Notes: generated from the letters alone by a model not told the origin. A stretch of 64,000 nt of DNA from Kocuria varians (GCF_006539885.1 NZ_BJNW01000002.1:124001-188000); one strand, 5' to 3'; numbered from the stretch's first letter, positions 17,264 to 26,274 are shown. Translations and numbers: made by a program.

Positions 17264-19195
17264 TCACACCTTCCGCAGCACGCTTCGATCGAACATGGTC
17301 TGCCCGGCCACCACGTGGGCCGGGTAGGAGATCAGCAGGTAGAGCACCGGGGCCACGAACACCGTCCAGGAGTACTCGATCCCCTGCACCGTGCACCAGA
17401 TGAAAGCCAGTGCGGCGCACACGCACACCGCCGCCGCCTCGAAGAGCAGTCGCCGTTCAAGCACGCGCGGCCAGGCCATCCCCGCGCACCGGCACACGAA
17501 CACCCTGCGGGCGATCGTGGCGATGTAGACCTGGGCGGCGATGGCGCTGGAAAGCACCAGGGCCATGAGCAGCAGGACGATCCCCACGATCTGGGCCCCG
17601 GCGCGTTCATAGTCGCTCTGGCCCTGCTGAAGACCTGTGTCAGCGACCCGGTCGATGCTCAGCACCACGTTTCCCAGCCCCAGCTCCTCCACCGACCGGG
17701 ACACACCGGCCCCCGAGGAGAACACGATGTTCCCACTCGTCAGCAGCGGGCCTATGAAATCCGGCCGGTAGAAACCGGTCATGCGGTCCGTGTTGAGCAC
17801 CAGGGGATGGTGCAGCAGCGTCAACTCAGCTCCCCCCGCACTATCCAGGGCGGGGAACGCCGTGTCCGGTGCGGTGGTGAACAACTCGCAGTCATCGGGG
17901 GAGCAGGCCTGCGCGCACCACATCGAGAGGTTCTCCGACAACCCCGCCACGGCGGCGTCGGCGCCCGAATCCCCGACAACGGGTTCAAGGTCCGTACCCA
18001 GCGCCGCGCGAATCTGGTCCAGGGAGGCGGTGTTCGTGAGCACCAGCCCATCGAAGTCCGAGGCGGGCACGGACTCCGGGGTGAGCCGGTAATTCAGCAG
18101 CGCCTCATGGGAGGACTCGGCCCTCTCCACCAGCTGCGCCAGTCGGAGTTCGGCCGCCTGGTAGCTGTCCTCCGAGGTCGTGAGGATCCGCAGGGAGACG
18201 TCGTCGCCGAAGACCTTCCAGTACGAGGCGTTCGTGGAACTACCCAGACTCGTCATGGCCGCGGAGGCGAAGATCGGCAACGACACCGCCGTGAGAGCAA
18301 TCGCCACCAGCTTCAAAGCCTCGCTGAGAGAGCGGTAGGCCAGGATCCCCGACCGGCGCTGGGCAATGACCTCGGCGGTGGGAGCCGCGATCAGCGTCAT
18401 CGCCGCGAACGTCACGACCAGCAGCACGAGAAAGGCCAGCAGAAAAGGCACCGAGGTCCACAGGAATCTCGTGACCGCGTGGTCTGCCCGCAGCAGCGCC
18501 GCCGCGATCACACCCACCACGTACCCGCCCACCAGCACCGGTGCGGCCACCGTGAGGTACGACCGGATGTCCGCGGCGATGATGGCCGTCCGGGACTGAC
18601 CCGCCACCACGCGCAGTGCCTTGCTGTGGGCCGAGAGCACCGACCAGCCCATCGAGGACACCAGCGGGAGAATGAGGGCGCAGATCAGCGCCACCCCGTA
18701 CCCGGAGCTCAGGAGCGTGAACTCCGCAATGCTCTGAGCCCGGGTGTCCAGCACGGTCACGCTCACGTTGTTGTGCTGCGCCCACCGGCTGATCGCCGCC
18801 GGCCCGTCCCCGCGGAACACGTACATCCCGTTCAGATCCGCATCCCCCAGACGCGAGGAGCTCTCCAGCACACCGTGCGTGGACCTCTCGTACCACCCGA
18901 GCTGAACCGGGGTGGTACCGGTGTTCTTCCCGAACGCGTAGAGGTTCTTGCCGTGGAGAAAGTCCTGCTTGTCCGCCACGACCTTCGCCAGGTGAAGACC
19001 GTTCTGATCGGACAGGGCGTCCAAGTCCTCGACCGCCCGCTGCTTCGTGATCGTCGCATCACTGAGATCCAGCAGAACAGCGCCCTGGGCACCCTGGAGC
19101 AGAACATTCTCCTGCTGCCTGATGTAGGCGTCCGTCACGCACATCAGCACGGCCAACGTCAGCAGAGCAGCAATCCTGACGGCGAATCTGATCAT
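17264..19195 (-). CDS. Bacteriocin-associated integral membrane protein (lactococcin 972 immunity permease, FtsX-like)
   Basis: Membrane protein of 643 residues: one N-terminal helix (IRFAVRIAALLTLAVLMCVTD), a 120-residue extracytoplasmic domain, a cluster of three to four helices (about 165-320), a second extracytoplasmic domain (about 330-510), and three C-terminal helices, the last around Y-ISYPAHVVAG. This layout fits the seven-TM bacteriocin-associated family that accompanies lactococcin 972-like peptides and works with an adjacent ABC ATPase in self-immunity or export. ATG has GAAAGGTGATCC upstream. The ATPase follows after 3 bases. No lactococcin 972-like precursor (Sec signal plus about 60 residues) is encoded upstream. 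Codon use and base composition are less GC-rich than neighbours, suggesting transfer. Confidence 0.7.
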   Translation of the reverse strand: MIRFAVRIAALLTLAVLMCVTDAYIRQQENVLLQGAQGAVLLDLSDATITKQRAVEDLDALSDQNGLHLAKVVADKQDFLHGKNLYAFGKNTGTTPVQLGWYERSTHGVLESSSRLGDADLNGMYVFRGDGPAAISRWAQHNNVSVTVLDTRAQSIAEFTLLSSGYGVALICALILPLVSSMGWSVLSAHSKALRVVAGQSRTAIIAADIRSYLTVAAPVLVGGYVVGVIAAALLRADHAVTRFLWTSVPFLLAFLVLLVVTFAAMTLIAAPTAEVIAQRRSGILAYRSLSEALKLVAIALTAVSLPIFASAAMTSLGSSTNASYWKVFGDDVSLRILTTSEDSYQAAELRLAQLVERAESSHEALLNYRLTPESVPASDFDGLVLTNTASLDQIRAALGTDLEPVVGDSGADAAVAGLSENLSMWCAQACSPDDCELFTTAPDTAFPALDSAGGAELTLLHHPLVLNTDRMTGFYRPDFIGPLLTSGNIVFSSGAGVSRSVEELGLGNVVLSIDRVADTGLQQGQSDYERAGAQIVGIVLLLMALVLSSAIAAQVYIATIARRVFVCRCAGMAWPRVLERRLLFEAAAVCVCAALAFIWCTVQGIEYSWTVFVAPVLYLLISYPAHVVAGQTMFDRSVLRKV

Positions 19196-19426
19196 CCTGG
19201 ATCACCTTTCAAGAATGCCTGAGGTGATTCTGCTTGGGATCACGCCCCCGCACGCCGCTGAATGCGTTGAGCATACGCGACGGCAGAGGCGTTCATCCCT
19301 CGAACCGGCCACGGAATATCTGGGAGGAGGTCACTGCTTTGGGGTGGCCGCCGGGGGGCAGGAATGTGCGGCAAGACCGTTGAGCCGGGAGCTGTGCACG
19401 CCGGCATCCCTCGGCCCAGCCGCCGG

Positions 19427-19496
19427 CTCGTGCTTTCCAGTGGAGCACATGCAGATCTGGGGCCGGAAAACGGCAACAACTCAGTTTTTGCAGCGG
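19427..19496 (+). repeat. Dispersed hairpin repeat, copy 2 (right flank of bacteriocin-immunity locus)
   Basis: Direct repeat of 16480-16549 with four differences over 70 bases. Same core GGAGCACATGCAG ... GGCCGGAAAACGGC ... TTTTTGCAGCGG. Being closer to each other than to any other copy, the two probably arose by recent duplication or gene conversion. Confidence 0.75.
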
Positions 19497-19586
19497 CGAT
19501 CTGCACGGTAGGAGGGCTGGGCGGCGCGCAGTTCGGACGGCGGGTGCTGACGCCCCGATTCCACCCCCGCCCGGCCCGTCCCCGGA

Positions 19587-19640
19587 TTAAGTGCAGGTTT
19601 TGCTCCGCGGGGCGCCCTTTCTGGCGTTAGCTGCACTTAA
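19587..19640. repeat. Short relative of the dispersed hairpin repeat
   Basis: TTAAGTGCAG (19587-19596) and CTGCACTTAA (19631-19640) form a perfect 10-bp inverted repeat around TTTTGCTCCGCGGGG. It shares the GTGCAG and TTTGCTCCG words with the larger elements, in a different arrangement. Confidence 0.5.
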
Positions 19641-19741
19641 AACTGGGGAGCCCGTTCGGGCGACGACGACGCCGCTCCCCGCCTCCGCGCCTCAACCCAC
19701 CTCTCCGCGCCAGGCCCCGTTCGCGCTCCCACCTCCCCGGT

Positions 19742-20596
19742 TCACTCCCCGCTCGCGCCCCACCCCCGCGGGACGGCGCCCAGCAACGGGATGCGCTCGC
19801 CCCGGATCTCCGGGAGGTCCGCCAGGTAGTCACGGTTGGACTCCTGCAGCCGGTCGGGATCACCGGGCCAGCTGCCCAGCACCACTCCCGCCACGTGCAC
19901 CCCTCGGTGCAGCAGCGCCTCCAGGCTCAGCAGCGTGTGGTTCAGCGTCCCCAGGTCGGGGCGCGCCACCAGCACCGTACTCACGGACGCCGGGCCAGGG
20001 GTGGCCGGGGTGGCCACCGGCGCCGGGCCCGGGGTGGCTGTGACCCCCGCTCGTCCCTTTCCCACATCAGCCCTCCTCGCAGCAGCTTCCCTTTGCTGCG
20101 TTGCGCCCTGGTCTGCCGTCTCCTGCGGCGCCAGTTCCTGCACCGCCACCGCCAGGTCCGCGATGGTGTGCCGCTGCCCGTCCAGCTCCACGAGCACCCC
20201 GCCGCTGCCCTCCACGAGCACGAGGTCGTGGGTTTCTTGTAATTCCACAATTTTCCGCACGTGCGCGGTCAAGGGCAGCAGCTCCACCCCGTCGATGGCC
20301 GCAGCCGGCGGCGGGGCCATCGGTTCGGTGAGCCGCTGCCCCTCCGCCACGGTGAGCGCCGCGGAGGGGACGCCCGCCGCGAGCGCCAGCCGCGCGACGT
20401 CGTGCACGTCCCCGGGGTCCTCGCCGCGCATACCCGTCTGCTGGGGCTTGTACACGGCGATGCGGCGTCGCCCGGCGTACCAGCCCGCCACTGCAAGGGC
20501 CGCGGTCGCGTACGTCTTGCCCACGTCCGTGTCCGCGCCGGTGACCAGGACGGTACGGCCCAGCAAGGCGGCGCTTGCGCTCAGAGGATTGTTCAT
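19742..20596 (-). CDS. bioD: Dethiobiotin synthetase
   Basis: Third step of the biotin ring pathway: ATP-dependent closure of 7,8-diaminopelargonate with CO2 to dethiobiotin, in the cytosol. The P-loop GADTDVGKTYATA is near residue 20-32; KPQQTG (substrate and metal contact) and VLVEGSGGVLVEL, the second signature, follow. The 284 residues exceed the typical 220-240, because a Gln/Ala/Pro-rich segment (about 156-200, ATPGPAPVATPATPGPA) is inserted between the core and VSTVLVARPDLG. ATG with AAGGAG. It is the last biotin gene; a 337-bp gap with tandem repeats separates it from bioF, so it may have its own promoter. Confidence 0.9.
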   Translation of the reverse strand: MNNPLSASAALLGRTVLVTGADTDVGKTYATAALAVAGWYAGRRRIAVYKPQQTGMRGEDPGDVHDVARLALAAGVPSAALTVAEGQRLTEPMAPPPAAAIDGVELLPLTAHVRKIVELQETHDLVLVEGSGGVLVELDGQRHTIADLAVAVQELAPQETADQGATQQREAAARRADVGKGRAGVTATPGPAPVATPATPGPASVSTVLVARPDLGTLNHTLLSLEALLHRGVHVAGVVLGSWPGDPDRLQESNRDYLADLPEIRGERIPLLGAVPRGWGASGE

Positions 20597-20760
20597 GGGA
20601 TCTCCTTGGTGCTCGTGGGTGGGTGCCCGAGGGCCGCGCGGCAGGGTGTGAGGTGCCCGGCAGCGCGGCCGTGTGGGTGGGCCACCCCTGCAGCCAGGGG
20701 TGGCCGGACGGGTGCGAGTGGGGCAGGCGGAGTTCACTGCGCTCTCCCGGAACAGGACGC

Positions 20761-20876
20761 CCTGCGGTCAAGGGCGGTCGTCGGGTGCGGGCCAGGTCGT
20801 GCGCTCCCCGACGCACGACCTGTCCCGCCGTGAAGGGGGTGGTCGTCAGGTGTGGGCCAGCTCGCGCGCTCCCGGG
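20761..20876. repeat. Imperfect tandem repeat in the 337-bp bioF-bioD gap
   Basis: Two copies of about 50 bases, 20761-20810 and 20824-20876. Shared words include AAGGGCGGTCGTCGGGTG versus AAGGGGGTGGTCGTCAGGTG, GGGCCAG, and TCGTGCGCTCCC versus TCGCGCGCTCCC. The rest of the gap (20597-20933) is G-rich with a hairpin GGCCACCCCTGCAGCCAGGG near 20682 and no gene. Confidence 0.6.
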
Positions 20877-20933
20877 CGCGGGGCGTCCTGCCGCCGGAAC
20901 CGGGCTGCACACCGGAGCCCCCTCGCGGACCCG

Positions 20934-22106
20934 TCATCCGGCCTGCGCCACGTCCCCGAGGACCTCCCGCACGACCTCGAGCACCGCGGACAATTCATGT
21001 AATTCCATGTTTGCGGGCGCCGTGATCCGGAGCCTGCTGATGCCGTCCGGCACCGAGGGCGGTCGGAAGCACCCCACCGCCACGCCGCGTGAGCGCAGCA
21101 GCTCGGCGGCCCGCACCGCGAGTTCGGGAGTCGCCACGGGCACGGACTGCACGGCGGCGTCGGCCCGCGGGATGCCCAGGGTCGAGGCCACGAGACGAGC
21201 CCGCTGGTGCAGCGCCTCCGTCAGTTCCGGGCTGGTCCGCACGATCCGCGCCGCCTCTGCCGCGGCCGCCGCACTCGTGGGTGCGAGGGCGGTGTCGAAG
21301 ATGAAGGGCCGCGCCGTGTTGACCAGGTGCTCGCGCAACGCCGGGCTCCCGAGCACCGCGCCGCCCTGCGCCCCGAGCGCCTTGGACAGCGTCACGGTCA
21401 TCGCCACGTGCGGTGATCCCGCCAGCCCGAGCCCGTGCACCAGGCCCCGCCCGCGACCGGCGACGCCGATGCCGTGCGCCTCGTCCACGAGCAGCAGTGC
21501 GTCCTGCGCGCGGCACACCTCGGCCAGCTCGGCGAGCGGCGCGTGGTCGCCCCACACGGAGTACACGGATTCCACGATGACGACGGCCCGCGCCTCCGAG
21601 CGCTCCTCCAGAAGCTGGGCAACGTGGGCAACGTCCGAGTGCCGCGCGATCTTCACCGGCGATCGGGACAGCCGCGCCCCGTCCACGAGGGAGGCGTGCA
21701 CGTGGGCGTCCGAGACGATCAGCGTGTCCGCGTCCCCGAGCGCCGTGAGCACCCCCGTGTTGGCGGCGTACCCGCTCGAGAACGCGAGCGCCGCGGGCTG
21801 CCCGGTGAGCTCGCACAGCTCCCGTTCGAGGTGTTCATGGAGCCCCAGGGTGCCCGTGACCAGGCGCGATGCCCGGGCACCGGTCCCGTGCTCGGCGAGC
21901 GCTCCGGCCGCCGCGGCGACCACCCCAGGGTCCCGGGAGAGCCCCAGGTAGTCGTTGGAGGCCAGGTCCACGCAGCGCCCGGGAAGCGTCCGCAGCCGAC
22001 GCCGCAGCCCCGCCTCCTCGCGCCGCTCCCGTCGGTCGCGGAGCCAGGCATCGAGGGGCCCGGCCTGCTCGGAGCATGCACCCGGGGCCGTACCGGTCTC
22101 GCTCAT
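20934..22106 (-). CDS. bioF: 8-amino-7-oxononanoate synthase
   Basis: PLP enzyme joining pimeloyl-thioester and alanine to 8-amino-7-oxononanoate, first committed step of biotin ring assembly. Visible: DLASNDYLGLSRDP near residue 47, GTGARASRLVTG, the FSSGYAANTGVL loop, DEAHGIGVAGRGRG (PLP Asp/His) and the Schiff-base Lys242 in TLSKALGAQGG. 390 residues, normal length. The ATG at 22106 overlaps the bioA stop (ATGA), so the two are coupled. Part of the bioB-bioA-bioF operon driven from the promoter at 25109-25137. Confidence 0.94.
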   Translation of the reverse strand: MSETGTAPGACSEQAGPLDAWLRDRRERREEAGLRRRLRTLPGRCVDLASNDYLGLSRDPGVVAAAAGALAEHGTGARASRLVTGTLGLHEHLERELCELTGQPAALAFSSGYAANTGVLTALGDADTLIVSDAHVHASLVDGARLSRSPVKIARHSDVAHVAQLLEERSEARAVVIVESVYSVWGDHAPLAELAEVCRAQDALLLVDEAHGIGVAGRGRGLVHGLGLAGSPHVAMTVTLSKALGAQGGAVLGSPALREHLVNTARPFIFDTALAPTSAAAAAEAARIVRTSPELTEALHQRARLVASTLGIPRADAAVQSVPVATPELAVRAAELLRSRGVAVGCFRPPSVPDGISRLRITAPANMELHELSAVLEVVREVLGDVAQAG

Positions 22107-23710
22107 CTCTGCCCTCCCCCGCTCAGTTCCTTGCCCTCGGCAACGGCACCAGCCCGGGCAGCCACGCCGGTCCGCTCGGCCTCCGCATCCCGGGCCGCAC
22201 GGACGAGCGCCCTGGCGATCCGGCGGGCCTCCTCCTCCGTGCACACGTACGGGGGCATCGCGTAGAGCACCCGGCCGAACGGGCGCAGCCACACACCTTC
22301 CTCCAGGGCCGAGCGCGCGAGCAGGGCGGCGTCGGGCGCGTCGTGGAACTCCACGACCCCCACGGCCCCGACCACCCGCACGTCCTTGACCCCGTCCAGC
22401 TCCGCGGCGGCGGGAAGGATCTCTCGCAGCACCCGCTCCACGCGACCCACGTCCTCGCGCCAGCTCTCGCGGAGCATCCGCACGGACTCCAGGGCCACCG
22501 CGCACGCGAGCGGGTTGCCCATGAACGTGGGGCCGTGCATCAGCGCCCGCTGCTCGGAGGCCGTGATCACCGCGCCCACGGTCTCGGAGACGAGCACCGC
22601 CGCGAGAGTCATGTACCCGCCGGTCAGCGCCTTGCCCACGCACATCACGTCCGGGACCACGCCGGCCCACTCGCTCGCGAACCACCGGCCGGTGCGCCCG
22701 AACCCGGTGGCGATCTCGTCCACGACGAACACCAGGTCCAGCTCGTCGGCGATTTCCCGCAGCGCGCGCAGGCACCGGGGGTCGTAGGTGCGCATGCCAC
22801 CGGCGCCCTGCAGCACCGGTTCCACGATGATTCCCGCCAGCTCGTCCCGGTGCTCCCGGGCGGTCGCGCGCACGTCCGCGATCCACCGCCGGACGCCCGC
22901 GTCCGAGGAGACCCATACCTCGTCGGCCGACGACGACGTCGCGTCACCGTCCCCACGCACCTCGCCGGGCGACGTCGTCCCGTTCGTTCCGGCGGGCACC
23001 GTCGCGATACCCGCTTCCCTGGTACTTGGGAAGCCCTCCGCGACGGACGGCACGGCCTGCGATCCGTCCGCCCGGCAACCGCGCGCGGCGGCTCCGGCTT
23101 CCCGCGAACCTGCCCACACACCGTCGGCCGGGCGTTCCAGCCGCGCCGCCGGCGGCGGTGCCACGAACAGCTGCTCCGCCACGAGGCCCGAGAACTCGGC
23201 GTGCATGCCGCCCTCCGGGTCGCACACGCTCATGGCGCCGGTGGTGTCCCCGTGATAGCCGCCGCGCACGGTCAGGATGCGACGCCGCCGCGGCTTCCCC
23301 CGGGCCGCCTGGTACTGCACCGCGAGCTTCAGGGCGACCTCCACGCTCACCGAGCCGGAGTCCGCGAGGAACACGTGCTGCAGCTCGGGCGGGGTCACCG
23401 CCACGAGCAGTTCCGCGAGCTCCACCGCCGGGCGGTGCGTGAGACCGCCGAACATCACGTGCGAGAACTTGTCGACCTGCTCGGTCGCGGCGAGGTCCAG
23501 CGCGGGGTGACGGTAGCCGTGGACCGCGCACCACCAGGAGGCCATGCCGTCGAGCGCCTCGACCCGCTCGCCCTCCGGGGTGACCAGCGTGAGCGTCACG
23601 CCCTGCGCCCCGACCACGGTGTGCGGCACGGGCCCGTCCAGCGCCTCGTACGGGTGCCAGAGCAGGCCGCGGTCGCGCCCGGCAAGGCTCTCGTGCGCGG
23701 CCTCAGGCAT
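22103..23710 (-). CDS. bioA: Adenosylmethionine--8-amino-7-oxononanoate aminotransferase
   Basis: PLP class-III transaminase that uses SAM as amino donor to make 7,8-diaminopelargonate. [11 protein letters not shown] near residue 18, [34 protein letters not shown] and Schiff-base Lys360 in [10 protein letters not shown] are in order. It has 535 residues against the usual 420-440: about 85-90 extra residues (roughly 190-275) of low complexity ([20 protein letters not shown] and the like) sit in a surface region before the [12 protein letters not shown] helix. The ATG at 23710 lies 8 bases inside the bioB 3' end. Catalytic residues are intact, so activity is expected. Confidence 0.93.
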   Translation of the reverse strand: MPEAAHESLAGRDRGLLWHPYEALDGPVPHTVVGAQGVTLTLVTPEGERVEALDGMASWWCAVHGYRHPALDLAATEQVDKFSHVMFGGLTHRPAVELAELLVAVTPPELQHVFLADSGSVSVEVALKLAVQYQAARGKPRRRRILTVRGGYHGDTTGAMSVCDPEGGMHAEFSGLVAEQLFVAPPPAARLERPADGVWAGSREAGAAARGCRADGSQAVPSVAEGFPSTREAGIATVPAGTNGTTSPGEVRGDGDATSSSADEVWVSSDAGVRRWIADVRATAREHRDELAGIIVEPVLQGAGGMRTYDPRCLRALREIADELDLVFVVDEIATGFGRTGRWFASEWAGVVPDVMCVGKALTGGYMTLAAVLVSETVGAVITASEQRALMHGPTFMGNPLACAVALESVRMLRESWREDVGRVERVLREILPAAAELDGVKDVRVVGAVGVVEFHDAPDAALLARSALEEGVWLRPFGRVLYAMPPYVCTEEEARRIARALVRAARDAEAERTGVAARAGAVAEGKELSGGGQR

Positions 23711-25103
23711 TCGGCGCCACCGAGGTCCCGGCACCACGACGCCGCACGGTCGGGCTCAGCTCGAGCCGCACCCGGGTCTCGTCCTCGTCGCGCTCGGGGC
23801 CGTCGCCGGAGCTCAGCAGGGCGGCGAGCGCCGGGGAGACCTTCGGAGCCGTGGGCACCGAGGACGACGCTGCGGCACGTTCCGGGGGCAAACCACCTGC
23901 GTCCCGGGAACCACCGTTGGTGGAGCCGTCGGCCGTCGTGACGGTTCCGTCGTCGGACCCGTCGTCGGAAGCGCCCACAACCCCCGCCACCGCCCCGGAA
24001 CCGGCGGCCGAGCCGCACGCGGACCCGCACGGCGTCGTCGTCCGCTGTGCCGCATCCTGCCCCGAACCGGCCCCGCGGGCGGAACCTGCGGGCGCGGCAT
24101 CAGGGGCCCGCCCGGCATCCGGACGGGCGCCGAGGACGGTGAACCCGGCGTCGGCGATCATGTCCAGGTCCGCCTTCGCGGCCTGCCCCTCGGACGTGAG
24201 GTAGTCGCCCAGGAAGAGGGAGTTGACCACGTGCAGCGCGAGCGGCTGCAGCGAACGCAAGTGCATCTCGCGGCCACCGGCCATGCGGATCTCCTTGTCC
24301 GGGCACACGAAGCGCACCACGGAAAGGATCTTCAGGCACTTCTGCGGGCTCAGCTGCCACGTGCCTGCCAGGGGCGTGCCGTCGAAGGGCATGAGGAAGT
24401 TCACCGGCACGGAGTCCGAGCCCAGGTCCCGCAGCGCGAAGAGCGCCTCAACGAGCTGCTCGTCCGTCTCCCGCATGCCCACGACCAGCCCGGAGCACGG
24501 GGAGAGCCCGGCGTCCTTCGCGCGCTCCACGGTGTCCACGCGATCCTGGTAGGTGTGGGTGGAGCAGATGGACTCGTAGTGGGACTCGGCGGTGTTGAGA
24601 TTGTGGTTGTAGGCATCCACCCCGGCGCCGCTGAGCGTCTCCGCCTGGCCGTCCTTGAGCAGGCCCAGGCACGCGCAGACCTCCACGTCCGGGTGCTGCT
24701 CTTTCAGGGCCTCGACCGTGCGGGAGACGTTGCCGACCTCCCTGTTGGACGGGCCGCGGCCACTCGCCACGAGGCACACGCGGCTCGCACCGCCGCGGAT
24801 CCCGAACTCCGCCTGCTCCACGGCCTGCTCCGGGCTCAGCCACGAGTACTTGAGGATGTCCGTGCCGCCGTTCAGGCGCTGGGAGCAGTAGCCGCAGTCC
24901 TCCGCGCACAGACCGGACTTCAGGTTGACCAGGTAGTTCACCTTCACGGTCATCCCGAAGTGCTCGCGGCGCAGACGGCCCGCGGCCGCCACGAGATCCA
25001 GCATGCCGGGGTCGTCGGTGTGCAGCAGCTCGAGGGCTTCCTCGGGGGTCACGGGGTCGCCGGCGAGAACGCGCTCGGCCAGCTCGGCGGGGTTCTTGAA
25101 CAT
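23703..25103 (-). CDS. bioB: Biotin synthase
   Basis: Radical-SAM enzyme that inserts sulfur into dethiobiotin. The SAM-cluster cysteines Cys66-x3-Cys70-x2-Cys73 are in [12 protein letters not shown]; further family blocks are [21 protein letters not shown] and [13 protein letters not shown]. The barrel ends near residue 325. A low-complexity Ala/Gly/Ser/Asp segment of about 90 residues then precedes the actinobacterial C-terminal tail [14 protein letters not shown], so this is an insertion before a conserved end rather than a simple extension; total 466 versus about 330-370. The start codon lies inside a palindromic operator and only 5 bases after a consensus -10, so the mRNA is probably leaderless. 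Confidence 0.93.
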   Translation of the reverse strand: MFKNPAELAERVLAGDPVTPEEALELLHTDDPGMLDLVAAAGRLRREHFGMTVKVNYLVNLKSGLCAEDCGYCSQRLNGGTDILKYSWLSPEQAVEQAEFGIRGGASRVCLVASGRGPSNREVGNVSRTVEALKEQHPDVEVCACLGLLKDGQAETLSGAGVDAYNHNLNTAESHYESICSTHTYQDRVDTVERAKDAGLSPCSGLVVGMRETDEQLVEALFALRDLGSDSVPVNFLMPFDGTPLAGTWQLSPQKCLKILSVVRFVCPDKEIRMAGGREMHLRSLQPLALHVVNSLFLGDYLTSEGQAAKADLDMIADAGFTVLGARPDAGRAPDAAPAGSARGAGSGQDAAQRTTTPCGSACGSAAGSGAVAGVVGASDDGSDDGTVTTADGSTNGGSRDAGGLPPERAAASSSVPTAPKVSPALAALLSSGDGPERDEDETRVRLELSPTVRRRGAGTSVAPNA

Positions 25104-25137
25104 TGTTCAATTATTGAACGGTGTTCAGGAAAGTCAA
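25096..25137 (-). promoter_or_regulatory. bioB promoter with two BioQ-type operators; likely leaderless start
   Basis: On the minus strand: -35 TTGACT (25132-25137), 17-base spacer, -10 ATAATT (25109-25114), then GAACA and the bioB ATG (25103). Two TGAAC-N3-GTTCA palindromes overlap it: 25115-25127 fills the spacer, and 25097-25109 (extended TTGAACATTGTTCAA, 25096-25110) spans the -10 edge and the start codon. Centres are 18 bases apart. TGAAC-N3-GTT(C/A) palindromes are the known operator type of actinobacterial BioQ repressors, and a TetR gene lies divergently at 25360. Confidence 0.85.
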
Positions 25138-25359
25138 TTCCCTGTGCGCTCTGCGCGTGACATCGCCGACGCCGCTCCGCCAGGTGGGCGGCAATCCACC
25201 CACCACCTCACCCCTGACAGCCCGACCGCCCGACATTCCTGCCCCACCGAGCCCACCGCTGCTCGTCGGGGCCGACAGGCACGCCAGCCCCCACCCGGCG
25301 CAGCGCTCGGTAGAGTTTCCGCGTGACCCTCACCGGGCACGCGAGCAGGGAGGAGCACC

Positions 25360-25857
25360 GTGGCACTGGACCGCGACCAGGTGGTGGACGCCGCGTGGCA
25401 CATCCTGCGCAGCTACGGCCTCGGCGACCTCTCCATGCGGCGCCTCGCCCGGGAGCTGGGCGTGCAGCCCGGGGCGCTCTACTGGCACGTGGCCAACAAG
25501 CAGGAGCTGCTCTCCGTGCTCGCGCAGCGGATGGTCGCGCCGCTCACGGGCTCCGGCGGGAGCCCCGCGCAGATCATCGGGGCCTTCCGCGAGATGGTGC
25601 TCGCGGTCCGCGACGGCGCGGACGTCGTGAGCGTGGCCCACGCGCTGGACCCGGAGGGGATGCAGCCGGCTCCCCTGCTCACCTCGGCGCTGGTCCGCTC
25701 CGGCCGCGACCCGCAGGACGCGGCGACGACGGCGCTCACCCTGGTCCGCTTCGCCCTCGGCGCGGTCACCGCCCAGCAGACCCGCGAGTCCATGGACCTC
25801 CCCACCGCCACGATGGCGGCCGAGTTCGAGGCGGGCGTGCGCGCGATCCTGGCGTAG
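25360..25857 (+). CDS. bioQ: TetR-family regulator, probable biotin repressor BioQ
   Basis: DNA-binding repressor of 165 residues. The N-terminal helix-turn-helix reads DLSMRRLARELGVQPGALYWHVANKQEL (about 24-52), typical of TetR; the C-terminal ligand/dimer domain is short and Ala-rich. GTG at 25360 follows GGGAGGAG. It is divergent from bioB with 256 bases between, and the bioB promoter carries two TGAAC-N3-GTTCA sites matching the BioQ operator class, so I infer it represses biotin synthesis. I see no such site at its own start. The alternative is an unrelated TetR that happens to lie beside bio genes. Confidence 0.75.
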   Translation: MALDRDQVVDAAWHILRSYGLGDLSMRRLARELGVQPGALYWHVANKQELLSVLAQRMVAPLTGSGGSPAQIIGAFREMVLAVRDGADVVSVAHALDPEGMQPAPLLTSALVRSGRDPQDAATTALTLVRFALGAVTAQQTRESMDLPTATMAAEFEAGVRAILA

Positions 25858-25940
25858 CGGCGTCGTCGACCACCCCACGAGGCGGCGCCGGGGGCGCTGC
25901 CTGGGAGGCGACGCAGGCGGCCGGAGCGCGCGGGCAGGGT

Positions 25941-26005
25941 GCTGTGAAGTGGAGCAAATGCAGCATGGCGGCCGAAAATCAGCATCTGCTCCGTTAGTGC
26001 AGCGG
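25941..26005 (+). repeat. Dispersed hairpin repeat, copy 3
   Basis: GCTGTGAAGTGGAGCAAATG ... GGCCGAAAATC ... GCATCTGCTCC then GTTAGTGCAGCGG. GGAGCAAATGC pairs with GCATCTGCTCC (one mismatch in 11). It lies in the 417-bp gap 25858-26274, which holds this copy, copy 4, an exact GCGGCGTCGTC at 25857-25867, and no gene I can support. Confidence 0.75.
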
Positions 26006-26123
26006 CCGCGGAAAGCCCCGCATCGGGCTCGCGGCGTCGTGTTGCGGCGAGGCCCCCTCAGCGGCGTCGCCGGGCATGGGTGGCGGCGCGGGGCGTCGAG
26101 GCGGCGTCGCTCCGCGTAGACAT

Positions 26124-26187
26124 GCTGTGGGGTGGAGTAAATGCAACATCGAGGCCGAAAATCAGCATCTGCTCCGTTATTGCGGCG
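26124..26187 (+). repeat. Dispersed hairpin repeat, copy 4
   Basis: Same layout as copy 3, 120 bases downstream: GCTGTGGGGTGGAGTAAATG ... GAGGCCGAAAATC ... GCATCTGCTCC, then GTTATTGCGGCGG. The central GGCCGAAAATCAGCATCTGC is identical to copy 3 over 20 bases. The acetyltransferase gene begins 88 bases later. Confidence 0.75.
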
Positions 26188-26274
26188 GGGCGGGCGGGGC
26201 AACGGTGCTCTCTCGCGGGGGAGGTCTTCCGTGCCAGGCTGTCGGACGGCGCGCATGACCGCCAGAATGACCGC

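Larger units (their letters stand above)
19196..19741. other. 546-bp intergenic region between the immunity locus and bioD
   Basis: No credible gene. From left to right it holds the immunity-permease promoter region (19196-19300), the second 70-bp repeat (19427-19496), a 10-bp inverted repeat TTAAGTGCAG/CTGCACTTAA at 19587-19640, and an exact GACGACGCCGC at 19665-19675. I looked for a lactococcin 972-like precursor on the minus strand and found only an 88-codon frame running through the repeat, without a signal peptide. Confidence 0.6.

Noticed and set aside
16480-19496. The flanking 70-bp repeats as transposon ends
   Set aside because: They are direct, not inverted; further copies occur elsewhere without cargo; and no transposase or target-site duplication is visible.
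19240-19506. 88-codon minus-strand frame upstream of the immunity permease, considered as the missing bacteriocin precursor
   Set aside because: It runs through the 70-bp repeat, lacks a signal peptide and does not resemble lactococcin 972.
25941-26187. Paired hairpin repeats as a CRISPR array
   Set aside because: Copies are few, imperfect, unevenly spaced and scattered over the window, with no cas genes.
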